Shown one piece after another: positions 27,025-36,580 of a DNA stretch of 64,000 nucleotides (the first letter of the stretch is position 1; each line of letters starts with the position of its first letter). Below the pieces are notes generated by a model that worked only from the letters and a program-made list of their open reading frames with translations, was not told the origin of the DNA and made no database searches. Where the stretch lies: the NCBI GenBank assembly GCA_964627605.1, contig CAZVGZ010000019.1, positions 1-64,000 of the forward strand, in the 5' to 3' direction. Source of the DNA: CAZVGZ01 sp964627605 (GTDB lineage: Bacteria; Latescibacterota; MWCZ01; CAZVGZ01). A program made the position numbers and the translations under genes.

Positions 27025-28887
27025 CTAGCTGGCGGTGGCCGCTTCGGTTTCAGGCTCTTTTTCGACGCTGCCGCCATGTTGGGCGAAGATCGCGGGAGGT
27101 GGTTCGCCGGTTTCCTGACGCTGATTCTCTTCGACCATGAAATTCTTGAAAATCTCTTTTTCTCTGAACAGGTCGAACAGGTCGGAGTCGACGTGGTTGT
27201 CCTTGACCATAAAGCCCAAAATCTGGAAAGCTTTTTCCAGGGACATCGGTGTCTTGTAAGGACGATCGCTCGCCGTAAGCGCCTCACAGATATCAGCCAG
27301 CGCCAGTATGCGCGACTGGAGCGGCAGGGCGTCGTCGTCTTTGCCCAGCGGGTAGCCAGAACCGTCAAGTTTCTCATGATGGTCAGCGGCGTACCTGACG
27401 ACGTTGGACAAGCTGTTGGGGAAAGGAACCTCATCCAACATCTTCTTGGTCATCACCACATGGTTCTCAATGATACTACGCTCATCGCCGGTGAGGGTGC
27501 CTTTGCGAATGCCTAAGTTGGCGGCTTCATCTTCGGTCAGATACGGCACCGGCTCGCCATCGTTGTCATAGGTCTTGGCGGCGATGGTGTTTAGTCGCTC
27601 TAGTTTCTCGTCGTCCAAAAACTCACCACCGGTATTCAGGTCAACGACAAATGCCAGCTCGTCATCTACTTCTGTCAGAGCTTCTTGCATCTCGACCCTG
27701 GTCCGCTGTATCTCCATTTTTTTGTCGTTGTTGTCCATCTCGTGGTCCGCGTAGACCTTCATCGTCGATCTCAGAGCGTCGATCTCAATCTGTCGGCGGA
27801 TCAGCCCAAATCTGATTTTGACCGCCTCGATTCGATCATAGATCGTCTCAAGTTTTCTGGCTTTGTCAACCACATAGACTGGAGTCGTGATTTTGCCCAC
27901 ATCGTGGAGCCACCCAGCCATATACAGCTCTGTGATGTCGGCAGGTGACAGATGCTCGTCGGCCAGTGGACCCTCTTTGGTCTCGTTGATCGCTTGCGCC
28001 AGTGCCAACGAGAGGCCAGCGACCCGTTGGATGTGGCCGCCGGTATAGGGGGACATCTGATCAATCGCTGTAGCGACCATCTGGATGATAGACTCGAACA
28101 GATCCTGTAGACCTTTTGTCAGCTGCGTATTGGTGATGGCGACGGCGGCCTGAGATGCTAGCGAGTGGGTCAACTCCTCAAAGTCCGCTGAGAAGTCGAT
28201 GACTTCTGAGGAATCTAGATCCGTCGCGTTGATGAGCTGAAGCACCCCGATCATCTCGTTCTCATGATTGCGCATCGGCGACACGAGCATCGAGGTGGTC
28301 TTATAGCCAAAGTTCTCATCAAAGGCGCGAACTTTGCTGAAATCGTGCCCCTCGGAGTCGTAGACATCAGGTATGTTGACACGTTGGCCCGTTATCGCAA
28401 CGTATGCAGAGACGTTGGCCATGTTCGGCTCGCCGTCTATGACCATGGGCACCGACGGGGCTTGAATTGGGTTTCCAGTGGTGCCTCCTGCAAAGAAACC
28501 AGTGCTTTCGGTCTGCATGATCTCAAAACGCAACTCGTCTTCGCCGGTCTCTTCGTTCTTCTGTTTTATATATAGGGTTCCGGCATCAGCGCTCGTGAAC
28601 CGCCGGGCTTCGATGACGATGCTTTCGAGAAGTTTGTCGAGGTTCCGTTCCGAAGAGAGCGCGATGCCGATCTCCGCTAAGCGTTTAACATCGCCCGCTT
28701 TGGCTGCGGCGAACTCTTTCACATGAGCCAAGACGGTGTCTTGGAGACTGGCCCTCATCTCTTCGGATCGGTCGTGCACCGCCGCGACTACCGATGAAAT
28801 CAGATGTGTCAGTTTTTTGTCGGAGGCTTCCACCTGTTGCGTTTCAACGCTTTCGCCTCCGGCAGCGTCGATCTGATCAGCAGGCAT
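27025..28887 (-). CDS. GAF and HD-GYP domain protein, probable cyclic-di-GMP phosphodiesterase
   Basis: A 620-residue cytosolic protein. The first 75 residues are helical. A GAF sensor domain spans about 75-250 (LYIKQKN, MLVSPMRNHENEMIGVLQLIN). The HD-GYP domain follows: HIQRVAGLSLALAQA, GWLHDVGKI near residue 330, and later ENHVVMTKKML and HHEKLDGSGYPLG with the HD-GYP signature. A helical insert of about 140 residues separates the HD motif from the GYP part, longer than in most members. It probably hydrolyses cyclic-di-GMP in response to a small ligand or redox signal bound by GAF. The C-terminal tail is Glu/Ala rich. Confidence 0.92.
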   Translation of the reverse strand: MPADQIDAAGGESVETQQVEASDKKLTHLISSVVAAVHDRSEEMRASLQDTVLAHVKEFAAAKAGDVKRLAEIGIALSSERNLDKLLESIVIEARRFTSADAGTLYIKQKNEETGEDELRFEIMQTESTGFFAGGTTGNPIQAPSVPMVIDGEPNMANVSAYVAITGQRVNIPDVYDSEGHDFSKVRAFDENFGYKTTSMLVSPMRNHENEMIGVLQLINATDLDSSEVIDFSADFEELTHSLASQAAVAITNTQLTKGLQDLFESIIQMVATAIDQMSPYTGGHIQRVAGLSLALAQAINETKEGPLADEHLSPADITELYMAGWLHDVGKITTPVYVVDKARKLETIYDRIEAVKIRFGLIRRQIEIDALRSTMKVYADHEMDNNDKKMEIQRTRVEMQEALTEVDDELAFVVDLNTGGEFLDDEKLERLNTIAAKTYDNDGEPVPYLTEDEAANLGIRKGTLTGDERSIIENHVVMTKKMLDEVPFPNSLSNVVRYAADHHEKLDGSGYPLGKDDDALPLQSRILALADICEALTASDRPYKTPMSLEKAFQILGFMVKDNHVDSDLFDLFREKEIFKNFMVEENQRQETGEPPPAIFAQHGGSVEKEPETEAATAS

Positions 28888-29253
28888 CTACTATCCTCCA
28901 GATATTTTTCAGTCGGTCAAGTCAGAATTATCGCTCTCTACAGGAGCCCCGTAGAAGCTGAGGTGACCTAACTGGCCGCCAAACCTAAAACCCTCCGACG
29001 ACAACATAACACAACCCCGCCGATTCCGCAAGGAAATCCTGTTGGCGACACGGGTTTGCGCAAGTTATTTATGTTCCACGAAATCTTCGATGGGGCGACT
29101 TCTGTCGAAGCTGTCTCGCAAGCTTTTGAGAACGGCGACACATTCGCAACGGCGGGGCTGCCGCGATCGGTAGGTTGCGGTAAACACACCTCAGCCGCTA
29201 TTATGCTTCTGGTTGTTCGCAGAAGCTGTGTTGAATCAGTATCGGAGCCGTTG
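28888..29253. other. Intergenic region between HD-GYP and glycosyltransferase genes
   Basis: A divergent promoter region of 366 bp. An open frame continues upstream of the glycosyltransferase to 29056, but its translation has no family character and the ATG at 29254 begins the fold, so the upstream part is not counted as coding. No clear promoter consensus is seen. Confidence 0.5.
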
Positions 29254-30327
29254 ATGCGTGTAACACTTGTGGGTTCGTACCCGCCGCCATTTGGGGGGGT
29301 ATCTGTCCACCTGTCGAGGTTGGCGAGCCGACTGATGGACGACGGCCATAAAGTTCAGGTGTTTGATACGGCGTCGCTATTTGGCCCCAAGCGCGATCTT
29401 ACCGAAGACCCACCGTGGGTGCATCGCCACATGAGCCGTCTATTGTTGGCGCTCAGATCGGGGCCGCTTCTCAAGGCCGACGTGGTACATGTCCACAACC
29501 CGCTGTCGAAACTAGCCGCATGGACGACATCGTGGGCGCGCCATAAGGGCATCAGAATCATCGTGACTGTCCACAGCATGAGGTACACTCCCCAAGATTT
29601 GTCCCCCAAAAAATCCAAACGCGTGCGAAACACGCTCTCGCGAGCCTCAGAGGTCGTCGTCGTCGGGCCTCACCTCACACCACTGGTTCAGGCGTTTGTG
29701 CCTGAGGTTGTCACTCAGGTCATTCCACCGTTTCTTCTACCGCTGATTTCTGAAGCCGATCGTGCCGGGCTGCCACCGCATGTTACCGAATTTGGGCGCA
29801 CTCATTCGCCCGTCTTAAGCATCAATGGCTCGGATGTTGTGTTTGAGGGCGGAACAGAAATCTATGGACTGGGCACGGCGACGGTTCTTTTGATTGAATT
29901 GGCGCAAAAGCATCCACGTATTGGGCTCATTGTGGCGCTCGGAAAAAACAGTTCTCCAGACTACCTGAGTGAATTGGAGAGATTGGTGGAAACTTCAGGT
30001 TGCGGTGCCGGTTTTATGGCTCTAGTCGGAAGTGTCAAGTTGCCCGCACTGTTGGAACTGAGCGACGTATTCATGCGCCCAACCACGACCGATGGAGATG
30101 CAATGTCGGTCAGAGAAGCACTAGCCCTTGGAGTGCCCACGATTGCCAGCGACGCTGTTCCAAGGCCACAAGGAGTGGTGTTGTACAGGGCCGGGGAAGC
30201 GTCCAATCTGCTGGAAATCGCCGACCTGGTCATTGAGCGAATAGCGAACCACAGACAGATTCTTTTGAATGAGTCCACAGCCGAATTCTATGTGCCCATC
30301 AAAGAACTCTACAGCGATTCGAGATAG
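29254..30327 (+). CDS. Glycosyltransferase, GT-B fold (family 4-like)
   Basis: About 357 residues. The start at 29254 gives MRVTLVGSYPPPFGGVSVHL, the typical GT4 N-terminal strand and glycine-rich loop. The middle contains DVVHVHNPLSKLAAW and IRIIVTVHSM. The C-terminal domain carries the donor-binding part as LSDVFMRPTTTDGDAMSVREALALGVPTIAS, where the E-x7-E motif is partly kept (REALALG). It probably transfers a sugar from a nucleotide donor during polysaccharide or glycolipid synthesis. It forms a pair with the methyltransferase gene 45 bp downstream. Confidence 0.8.
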   Translation: MRVTLVGSYPPPFGGVSVHLSRLASRLMDDGHKVQVFDTASLFGPKRDLTEDPPWVHRHMSRLLLALRSGPLLKADVVHVHNPLSKLAAWTTSWARHKGIRIIVTVHSMRYTPQDLSPKKSKRVRNTLSRASEVVVVGPHLTPLVQAFVPEVVTQVIPPFLLPLISEADRAGLPPHVTEFGRTHSPVLSINGSDVVFEGGTEIYGLGTATVLLIELAQKHPRIGLIVALGKNSSPDYLSELERLVETSGCGAGFMALVGSVKLPALLELSDVFMRPTTTDGDAMSVREALALGVPTIASDAVPRPQGVVLYRAGEASNLLEIADLVIERIANHRQILLNESTAEFYVPIKELYSDSR

Positions 30328-30372
30328 AATTAAGCGGTTCGGATGTTGGTTTTGTTTTAGGAGTTAGGATTG

Positions 30373-31026
30373 ATGTTCAATTTTGGATATAAACACGATT
30401 ACATACTTGAGCGCTGCGTTGGGCGGACGGTTCTGGACCTGGGTTGCATTGACGCTGAACTCTGTTCGGGTCGTAGGCAGACAGGTGTTTGGCTGCATGA
30501 CAAGATTCGCAACACAGCAAATCGTGTCGTAGGTGTGGATGTTCTGGCCGATCAAATTGAGGTGCTACGAGAAATTGGATACGATATCCGATTCGGCGAT
30601 CTCGAGGCTTTGGAAAATCTCGACTTGGGTTTCATTCCCGACGTGATCGTTGCCGCTGACGTGATCGAACATCTGGGCAATCCAGGGCTGTTTCTCAACG
30701 GCGTTAAGAGATTTTGCGGACCAGACACAGAGCTGATAATCACTACACCAAACGCATTCTATTGGAAGAGGTTCTGGTGGGCGCTTAGGAGGCAGGAACC
30801 GGTCAGAGAAGATCACACCTGTTGGTACTCGCATTCCACGTTGAACCAGGTAGTCCGACGGTACGGATTCAGGATCAATGAGGACGTTCTTACCGCGCCC
30901 TTGAAGCTTCACGTCACTGGATCAACTTCTGCCGTGGACGCCTCAGCGTTGTTACTGTCGCGGAGGTTAAGCAATTGGCTTGTACTCGTCGCATCGCTGA
31001 AGCTCCACGAAATTGATGTAGCATAG
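30373..31026 (+). CDS. Class I SAM-dependent methyltransferase
   Basis: About 217 residues. Motif I is GRTVLDLGCIDAELCSG, followed by the adenine-binding strand VVGVDVLADQI, FGDLEAL, and the post-II block PDVIVAADVIEHLGNPGLFLNG and ELIITTPNAFYWKRF of the Methyltransf_23/11 type. The ATG at 30373 follows a tandem AGGAGTTAGGA site and is preferred to the TTG one codon before. The acceptor is unknown. The position after a glycosyltransferase suggests methylation of a glycan or sugar intermediate. Confidence 0.82.
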   Translation: MFNFGYKHDYILERCVGRTVLDLGCIDAELCSGRRQTGVWLHDKIRNTANRVVGVDVLADQIEVLREIGYDIRFGDLEALENLDLGFIPDVIVAADVIEHLGNPGLFLNGVKRFCGPDTELIITTPNAFYWKRFWWALRRQEPVREDHTCWYSHSTLNQVVRRYGFRINEDVLTAPLKLHVTGSTSAVDASALLLSRRLSNWLVLVASLKLHEIDVA

Positions 31027-31092
31027 CAGAATTACAAAACGGGGCGGCCTGTTTTGCGCCGTTACCTTTGCTCAATGACTGTTAACCGAGCG

Positions 31093-31117
31093 TGGCGCGA
31101 TGGTTCAAATCGCGCCA
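31093..31117. terminator. 9-bp hairpin between convergent genes
   Basis: 31093-31101 is the exact reverse complement of 31109-31117, with a 7-nt loop. It covers the end of the minus-strand cyclase remnant (its TGA is inside the loop) and lies 67 bp past the plus-strand methyltransferase. No T-run follows on either strand, so termination is only a possibility. Confidence 0.4.
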
Positions 31118-31717
31118 TCGTTGGCGTCCGGTTCACTGACGTCGAGCGTGAAGACTGGCAACGGCTGGCTTTTGCCTTTGAGTTGCATCGGTTCTAGATC
31201 GACGATTTGTTCGCTCTGTCGCTGAACGAGCCGGTCGATGATGGCTTTGGACAGTAGTACTTGCTCCGGTATGGGCGGCGTCGCACAATCTGGCAGCAAC
31301 GTTCACTGTGTCTCCGATCATCGTGAAGTCCATCCGATCTTCGGTTCCCATCGCGCCGAGGACGACCTCCCCGCAGTTTATGCCGATCCCCACACCGATG
31401 GGTGGCACGCGCCCGGTAGCGCGCAGTTTCGTCAGCATCCACTGCATGTGAAGCGCGCAATCGACGGCGCGGCGAACGGCTCTGTCAAGACTGTCCGCCT
31501 CGTCCGTGAAAATGGCTACGAGCTGGTCTCCGACGTATTTGTCAATAACGCCACCATACGCCACAACAACTTTGACCTGCACACGCAGGTAGGTGTTGAG
31601 CAGTATGACCACCTTTTCCGGCGCAACCGACTCAGAAAACGAGGTAAACCTTTTGATATCGCTGAAAAGCGCCACGACCTCTCGACGCGTTCCGCCCAGA
31701 TTGACGCCCACAGCCAA
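31105..31717 (-). pseudogene. Class III adenylate/guanylate cyclase, N-terminally truncated and frameshifted
   Basis: The first frame begins abruptly with GGTRREVVALFSDIKRFTSF, the start of a class III cyclase catalytic domain with both metal aspartates, and goes on through VIDKYVGDQLVAIF and GINCGEVVLGAMG to MIGDTVNVAARLCDAAHTG. Near 31268 one base appears to be missing; the next frame resumes with EQVLLSKAIIDRLVQ and ends with QLKGKSQPLPVFTLD. All sensor or membrane domains that normally precede a cyclase domain are missing. The truncation point coincides with the truncated end of a cytochrome gene on the other strand. Confidence 0.85.
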
Positions 31718-31718
31718 C

Positions 31719-32567
31719 TCCGAGCGCCAAGGCGTTGCTTGTGACTACTGCCACCGCATCGCCCAGATTGAAATCGACGGCGACCGCGTTCATATCACGC
31801 ATGTAAATACCGACACCGGACAGGCCGCTATAAAATACGGTCCGTTCAGCGACGCCAACTCGCCTTTTCATGCTACAGCCCGCTTAGACCAGATGGAGAC
31901 ATCACTCATCTGCGCGGCGTGCCACCAGTACATGCTTCCCAACGGCGTGACTGTTGACAACACCTACCGACAGTGGTCAAGCGGTCCTTTTAACGGTGAA
32001 CCGCTGGTGCCTTGCCAGGGATGCCATATGGCTTCGCGCCCTGGCAGAGCGTCAAACCACCCAAACTCTCCCATGCGCAAAGCGATCCACTCCCACGCCT
32101 TTCGAGGTGGCGACAGCCAAAGTCAATTCAGCCGGGCGCTCAAAATTGAGCTGGTCCAGATGGACGACCATGTGGTCGAAGCGGTTGCAATCAACAGCGG
32201 CACCGGGCACAACGTGCCAGGAAGCAGGCATGGTTTCAGGCGGCTGGAGCTGACGATCTCGGCCACCGATCTCGCTGGTAGGAACGTTTTTGAGAGATCC
32301 ATGGTGTACTCTTTGAGCTTCGTGGACAATCTGGGCAACCCGACCATCCGTTTCTGGAACGCTGTGGCCGTGGCGAAGGACAGCTCGATTCCGCCTGGAG
32401 GGGCCGGTCGTGAGCGGTTCGAAGTTCCCAATAACTCGGCTGCGGTGAGGGTGTTTCTTCTCTACAGACGGATGCCAGACGAAATTGTCGAGAATTTAGG
32501 TTGGGCGGGGCAGGAACAGTATCAGCCTGCTGTGGTGGCAAGCGCGGAACTGAGGGTGACGCGATAG
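31719..32567 (+). pseudogene. Multiheme cytochrome c, 5' part missing
   Basis: The sequence starts within a heme motif region (GVACDYCHRI) with no start codon or signal peptide of its own. It has three CxxCH motifs, CDYCH, CAACH and CQGCH, followed by a C-terminal domain of about 170 residues with beta-sandwich character (NSGTGHNVPGSRHGFRRLEL, a distal histidine motif also seen in cytochrome c554-like proteins). The intact gene would encode an exported electron-transfer protein with more hemes upstream. The join to the cyclase remnant is within a few bases of 31718. Confidence 0.8.
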
Positions 32568-32814
32568 CTGTGGTGTTCAACTAAGTTGACGACTGAGTAA
32601 TCGGTTTCGATGGAATTGAATCACCCAGGCGATGCGCGACTATCGTCGATACATAATTGGCGGTTTTAGCTTACAGGGCGTGGTTTTCGGATTGGGGTTT
32701 GCGGTCAGCCGCTCAGGCGTGCTAATTTTAACTGGTGTGCGCGGGCCACTGGACGGGGTGTGGATCGCAGCGTCAAGAGTCGGTACGGGGAGTCGATATC
32801 ACGAGGGGAGCCGT

Positions 32815-33783
32815 ATGGAGTACGAGCCATACACACCGGAGATTGATCGCGAAAAGAAGATCGTAGTGGACGGTGGTAGGAGTGTAGGTCTAAACCTGAG
32901 CCATTGGCCCAGCAACGCGACACCCAGCGAGCTTAGGGCCGACACTAGCGCCGAGATTGTGCTCAACTATCTAAAGTCAGGCCAACGCAAGAGTTACGGT
33001 GACTTCGCCATCGTAACAAATGATCATTACGACGTCGACGGTGCCATCGCCGTCTGGATGATTCTCAATCCTGACTCGGCGGAGGATCACACCGACCTGC
33101 TGATCTCAGCAGCGACGACTGGCGATTTTGAGCGGTACACTTCCGATGACGCCCTAAAGCTGGCAATAGCGATACAGAAATTTGGTGACAAGGAAGCCTC
33201 TCCGGTGGCTGACGGTCTTCGCGATGCGCAGGACTACCACGCTGAGGCAGCGGTGGCCTACAGTGGTGTTCTGCCGGAGATCGGCGGTATGTTGGCCGAT
33301 CTGGACGGATATCGGGAACTGTGGCAGGAAGATTTCGACAATATCAAAGATGGCCTCGGTCTGTTCAGAAACGGTGATGCCATTGTAGACGAACACGAAG
33401 ATATTGAATTGGCGATTATTGACACCAAACAGCGGTTGCATCGAATCGCGCGTTTCGGCTCTACGACGTGCGACCGGATCCTCACGCGCACCGGTGGGGA
33501 ATGGTACACGTTGGAGTTCACGTATGAGACGTGGGTGATCATGCACAGCCGCAGGCCTACACCTCGTGTGGACTTGCTGCCACTTGCCGCCGAACTGAAC
33601 GAGATGGACGACCCAGCGACTGAGTGGACGAGCGACATCGTGCAGGCGATCACTCCGACCCTCAAATGCATGTCGCCTAGCGCTATTCCATGGGATACTG
33701 TTCAGGAGACTGTCACCAGCTACCTTCGCACGAGTATTATGATCCCTGAAAGGGTGTGGCATCCATACCCTGAAACGTCCTGA
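32815..33783 (+). CDS. Conserved hypothetical protein resembling the DUF6687 family
   Basis: About 322 residues. The ATG at 32815 is preferred because GAGGGGAG lies just before it and the conserved part begins soon after (KIVVDGGRSVGLNLSHWP, then TSAEIVLNYL). A DVDGAIAVWMI motif follows, in which DVDG recalls metal-binding aspartates of DHH-type or nucleotide-processing enzymes. Assignment to DUF6687 is from memory of the LSHWP/DVDG pattern and should be treated as tentative. No membrane segment or signal is seen, so the protein is probably cytosolic. Function unknown. Confidence 0.6.
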   Translation: MEYEPYTPEIDREKKIVVDGGRSVGLNLSHWPSNATPSELRADTSAEIVLNYLKSGQRKSYGDFAIVTNDHYDVDGAIAVWMILNPDSAEDHTDLLISAATTGDFERYTSDDALKLAIAIQKFGDKEASPVADGLRDAQDYHAEAAVAYSGVLPEIGGMLADLDGYRELWQEDFDNIKDGLGLFRNGDAIVDEHEDIELAIIDTKQRLHRIARFGSTTCDRILTRTGGEWYTLEFTYETWVIMHSRRPTPRVDLLPLAAELNEMDDPATEWTSDIVQAITPTLKCMSPSAIPWDTVQETVTSYLRTSIMIPERVWHPYPETS

Positions 33784-33861
33784 GTCTGTCGCAGTCGTCG
33801 CGTTTTGACATTCTGCTTACAGCTTACAATTGTGTACTTTTTTGGTGCAGGAAGGACGATG

Positions 33862-33892
33862 AGCGTGGCGGTCGATTCTACACCGCCACGCT
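33862..33892. terminator. 11-bp hairpin between the DUF6687-like and GNAT genes
   Basis: 33862-33872 pairs perfectly with 33882-33892 around a 9-nt loop, 79 bp past the preceding stop and 17 bp before the next ATG. No T-run follows. It could terminate the upstream transcript or regulate translation of the GNAT gene. A TTGACA at 33805-33810 with a weak AATTGT 17 bp later may be that gene's promoter. Confidence 0.4.
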
Positions 33893-33908
33893 GACGAAGC
33901 ATCAGTCA

Positions 33909-34739
33909 ATGGCCACGATCACATCGACACGATTGCCCTCAAACGCCGCAGACACCATCGGTGACGGTGCTCCCCAACTGACTGCGGTAAGCGAAAACTG
34001 GCAGGACGCCTGGAAAACCCACCTTCAGCAGCTACCTCAGCGGTTCGCCCACCACGGTCTTCTGTCAGGAAGCACCCCAGCGGCAACCGGAGAACACTTT
34101 GTCGCCCATGTCAGCGTTGAGATAACCGGCATATTGAGCGTCAATAACGATGTGGTAGCTGTCGATGCCACCGATGCTACTACCGCCCAAGAACTGCTGT
34201 CGCATTTTGGGCCAGCCTCTTTTTTGGGCCAGGTTCCTCTGGAGCTAAAAAGCGCAGTGGAACAACTTTACCACTCCACTGTATGCGCGCGTTCTGAATG
34301 GTGGGTCCGATCGTTTGCCACACCGCTTCCTCCTGCGACCCACGAGACTCGACCCCTCGGTCCCGATGACGCCGAGCTAATAGCCGGACGGCTTGATCCG
34401 CGATATGAGCCAGGTTGGCGCACTATGCTAAAGAGTCAGCCGTGTGAGGGGCTTTTCTTTGACGAAGAGCTTGTAGCGCTGGCGGCTGCGCCCTACATCG
34501 GCGGAGGTGTCGCTGAAGTGGGATGGGTAAGGACCATTGAGCCTTTCAGGCGTCGTGGTTTCGGTCGGGCTGTCGCTGCGTCTCTGCTTCACCGCTTGAG
34601 CGGCCTTGGCATCACCCACGCAGTGTTACTGGTAGCTGCCAACAACACCTCGGCACAAGGCATGTACGGAGATTTGGGCTTTTCCAAGCAGGAGACTCTG
34701 GTGCGTCTTAGCGGATGGCGTCGACAGAATTCTCAGTAA
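33909..34739 (+). CDS. GNAT-family N-acetyltransferase
   Basis: A 276-residue protein. The C-terminal half is a GNAT domain: AEVGWVRTIEPFRRRGFGRAV is the acetyl-CoA-binding motif A (R-R-x-G-x-G/A type), followed by a helix, AVLLVAANNTSAQGMYGDLGF and a final strand. The N-terminal 150 residues are not similar to the catalytic domain by eye and may form a second, degenerate GNAT-like domain. The acceptor is unknown. Confidence 0.75.
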   Translation: MATITSTRLPSNAADTIGDGAPQLTAVSENWQDAWKTHLQQLPQRFAHHGLLSGSTPAATGEHFVAHVSVEITGILSVNNDVVAVDATDATTAQELLSHFGPASFLGQVPLELKSAVEQLYHSTVCARSEWWVRSFATPLPPATHETRPLGPDDAELIAGRLDPRYEPGWRTMLKSQPCEGLFFDEELVALAAAPYIGGGVAEVGWVRTIEPFRRRGFGRAVAASLLHRLSGLGITHAVLLVAANNTSAQGMYGDLGFSKQETLVRLSGWRRQNSQ

Positions 34740-34967
34740 CCCCCCAACATCCTATGCGCAGATGCGATCTTCCCGCAGATTGACATCTCCGTGCGATGAA
34801 CAAGCCGACTAGATAACCTCCAATTTCCAAGAAAAATCACGACGATGTGTAGTTTTAGTAACCACTTACGTGTCCTGGGTCACATTTGTATACCGCCAAA
34901 CTGTGTAGATTCTTCAGTGAAACCGGTAGTGTTGTGGGCAAATTCCGTATACGTAATGGTGTAGGAC

Positions 34968-35255
34968 ATGGCTGGCTATGAGCTTATCAGTGGACAGACA
35001 GTGGATTTGGGATCGCTCTCCCGCCGCGATCGGAAGTTCTTGGAACAGGCGCTAAGTCGCTTTCACCAAGGGGTCCGCCCTGGTATTTTTTAGGCGTTTT
35101 ATATGGCGTCAACAGCGCCTATCTGGTTGGAGGGGTTTTGGCCTTTCAAGCGTGCTCGCCCCAGGGTTACCCAGCAACCGATCTACACCATTCTGTGGGA
35201 CATCACCGCCCGCCCCGCTGAGCACTCAGACAGCCCAGATAGGATCGCTGCATAG
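34968..35255 (+). pseudogene. Small unknown gene with an in-frame amber codon
   Basis: Inside an otherwise featureless 580-bp gap there is a 96-codon frame with an ATG at 34968 and TAGGAC 5 nt before it. It reads as a plausible soluble protein (ISGQTVDLGSLSRRDRKFLE, then RFHQGVRPGIF) up to TAG at 35091-35093, and continues in the same frame with AFYMASTAPIWLEGFWPF to TAG at 35253. The composition on both sides of the stop is protein-like and a GAG-to-TAG change would restore it. No family was recognised. The rest of 34740-35319 holds nothing that could be named. Confidence 0.35.
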
Positions 35256-35319
35256 CCCAATTCCGATCTGAATTGTTCCTGGTACACCCCCCTCCCACCT
35301 GGCGGGTAACCGCAGCTAT

Positions 35320-36537
35320 TCAGGTGTTTCGAAGCAACTTGGAGGCCCAACCCAAGACACCACACGCCGCTGTGCCAATCCCAATCACGGCGAAAACCAT
35401 CCGAATCGGCACAGCTTCAGCGACAATACCCACCAAACCTGTTGACAGCGCCGTGAACCCCACTATAGTGACGTTTACCAACGCAAATACTCTGCCCTGC
35501 ATGTCTGTAGGGACGATACTCTGGATGATCGCCGGTCGGGTGACAATCAGGAGCGGTATGACAGATGTGTGGATGACGATGACAACCGCCAGACCGGATA
35601 TCGACTGAACCCAGAAAATCGGTATGAACGTAAGCCCGTCGAGGATCATCCCCACCAGGAGCATCTGGCCATGTCCCAACTTCCGTCGCTAAAGCGGAAG
35701 CGCGGCTGTTCCAGCGATCATACCAACCGCGTAGCACGCTTCGATCAAGAAGAGTCCGCTAATATCGTGTTGAAGAACGTCTCGCACAAAAATCGGTGTT
35801 CCGACGTTTGCAGCACCCATGATAAAAAAATTATCCGGAGCGGTGATGAGCAGCAGCCAATCCATCCTTCGATCCCTCCAGGCCAGCTCCAGCCCTCTCT
35901 TTACCTCGCGCAACATCGAGCCACCAGATGGGGTCTGCTGCGTATCCGCTGTACGCGCGATCAAGAAGACGCATAGCGCCGACAAAAGGTAGGTGGCAGA
36001 GTCGAAGTAGAACAGTCGGGTGTAGTGTAGGTTTGCCAAGCTGACCAGCGCCACCGCAACCGCCGGGCCTAAGAGCAGCGCCATCATCCATGACGACTGT
36101 ATGAGCGCATTGGTCGCCAGAAGATGGGCGCGCTCAACTAGCGACGGGATCATGGCGTCCCTCGCCGGGCCAAAAAAACTGGAGCCCACCGCCATGGCGA
36201 AAGTAACTGCAAACAGTAGGGCTGGGCTCGCAAGCCCATACGCGTAGGCCAACGGGATGAGCACCACGATCGCCGCACGAACAAGGTCGCTGAGCACCAT
36301 CACCTTACGTCGGTCAAAACGGTCAACCAGAACGCCAGCCCACACCCCTACTATCAGCACAGGCAGCGACTCCGCCATCGCGACTATCCCGGTGATGGCT
36401 CTCGACCCGGTGACATCGAGCACCATCCAGATCAGCGCCTGCCTGAAGACCCCATCACCAGCCTGGGAGACTGCTTGTCACACCCAAAGCGACACCAGAT
36501 TTCGGTTGTGGACGAGGGCTTTACCTGATGAGAGCAT
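35320..36537 (-). pseudogene. MFS transporter (MFS_3/EntS-like) with two in-frame stop codons
   Basis: A single reading frame of 405 codons with ATG at 36537 encodes a 12-helix major facilitator: NRNLVSLWV, then QAVSQAGDGVF, the loop motif GVLVDRFDRRKVMVLSDLVRA and SSFFGPARDAMIPSLV. It is interrupted by TGA at 36480-36478 (codon 20, where the family has Gly in LWxGQ) and by TAG at 35691-35689 (codon 283, in the loop after AALPL). Translation resumes in the same frame after each stop. No frameshift is needed. The intact protein would export a small molecule. It is a recent pseudogene unless the stops are sequence errors. Confidence 0.85.
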
Positions 36538-36580
36538 TGGGGTGACCGGGGCGGAGAGTTGGAGTGTATTGTCGCGGTAT

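Noticed and set aside
31238..31744. 168-codon plus-strand frame leading into the cytochrome region
   Set aside because: Antisense to the cyclase domain; its translation has no heme motif and it does not supply the missing cytochrome N-terminus.
33154..33762. 202-codon minus-strand frame
   Set aside because: Antisense to the DUF6687-like gene, which has the better start site and motifs.
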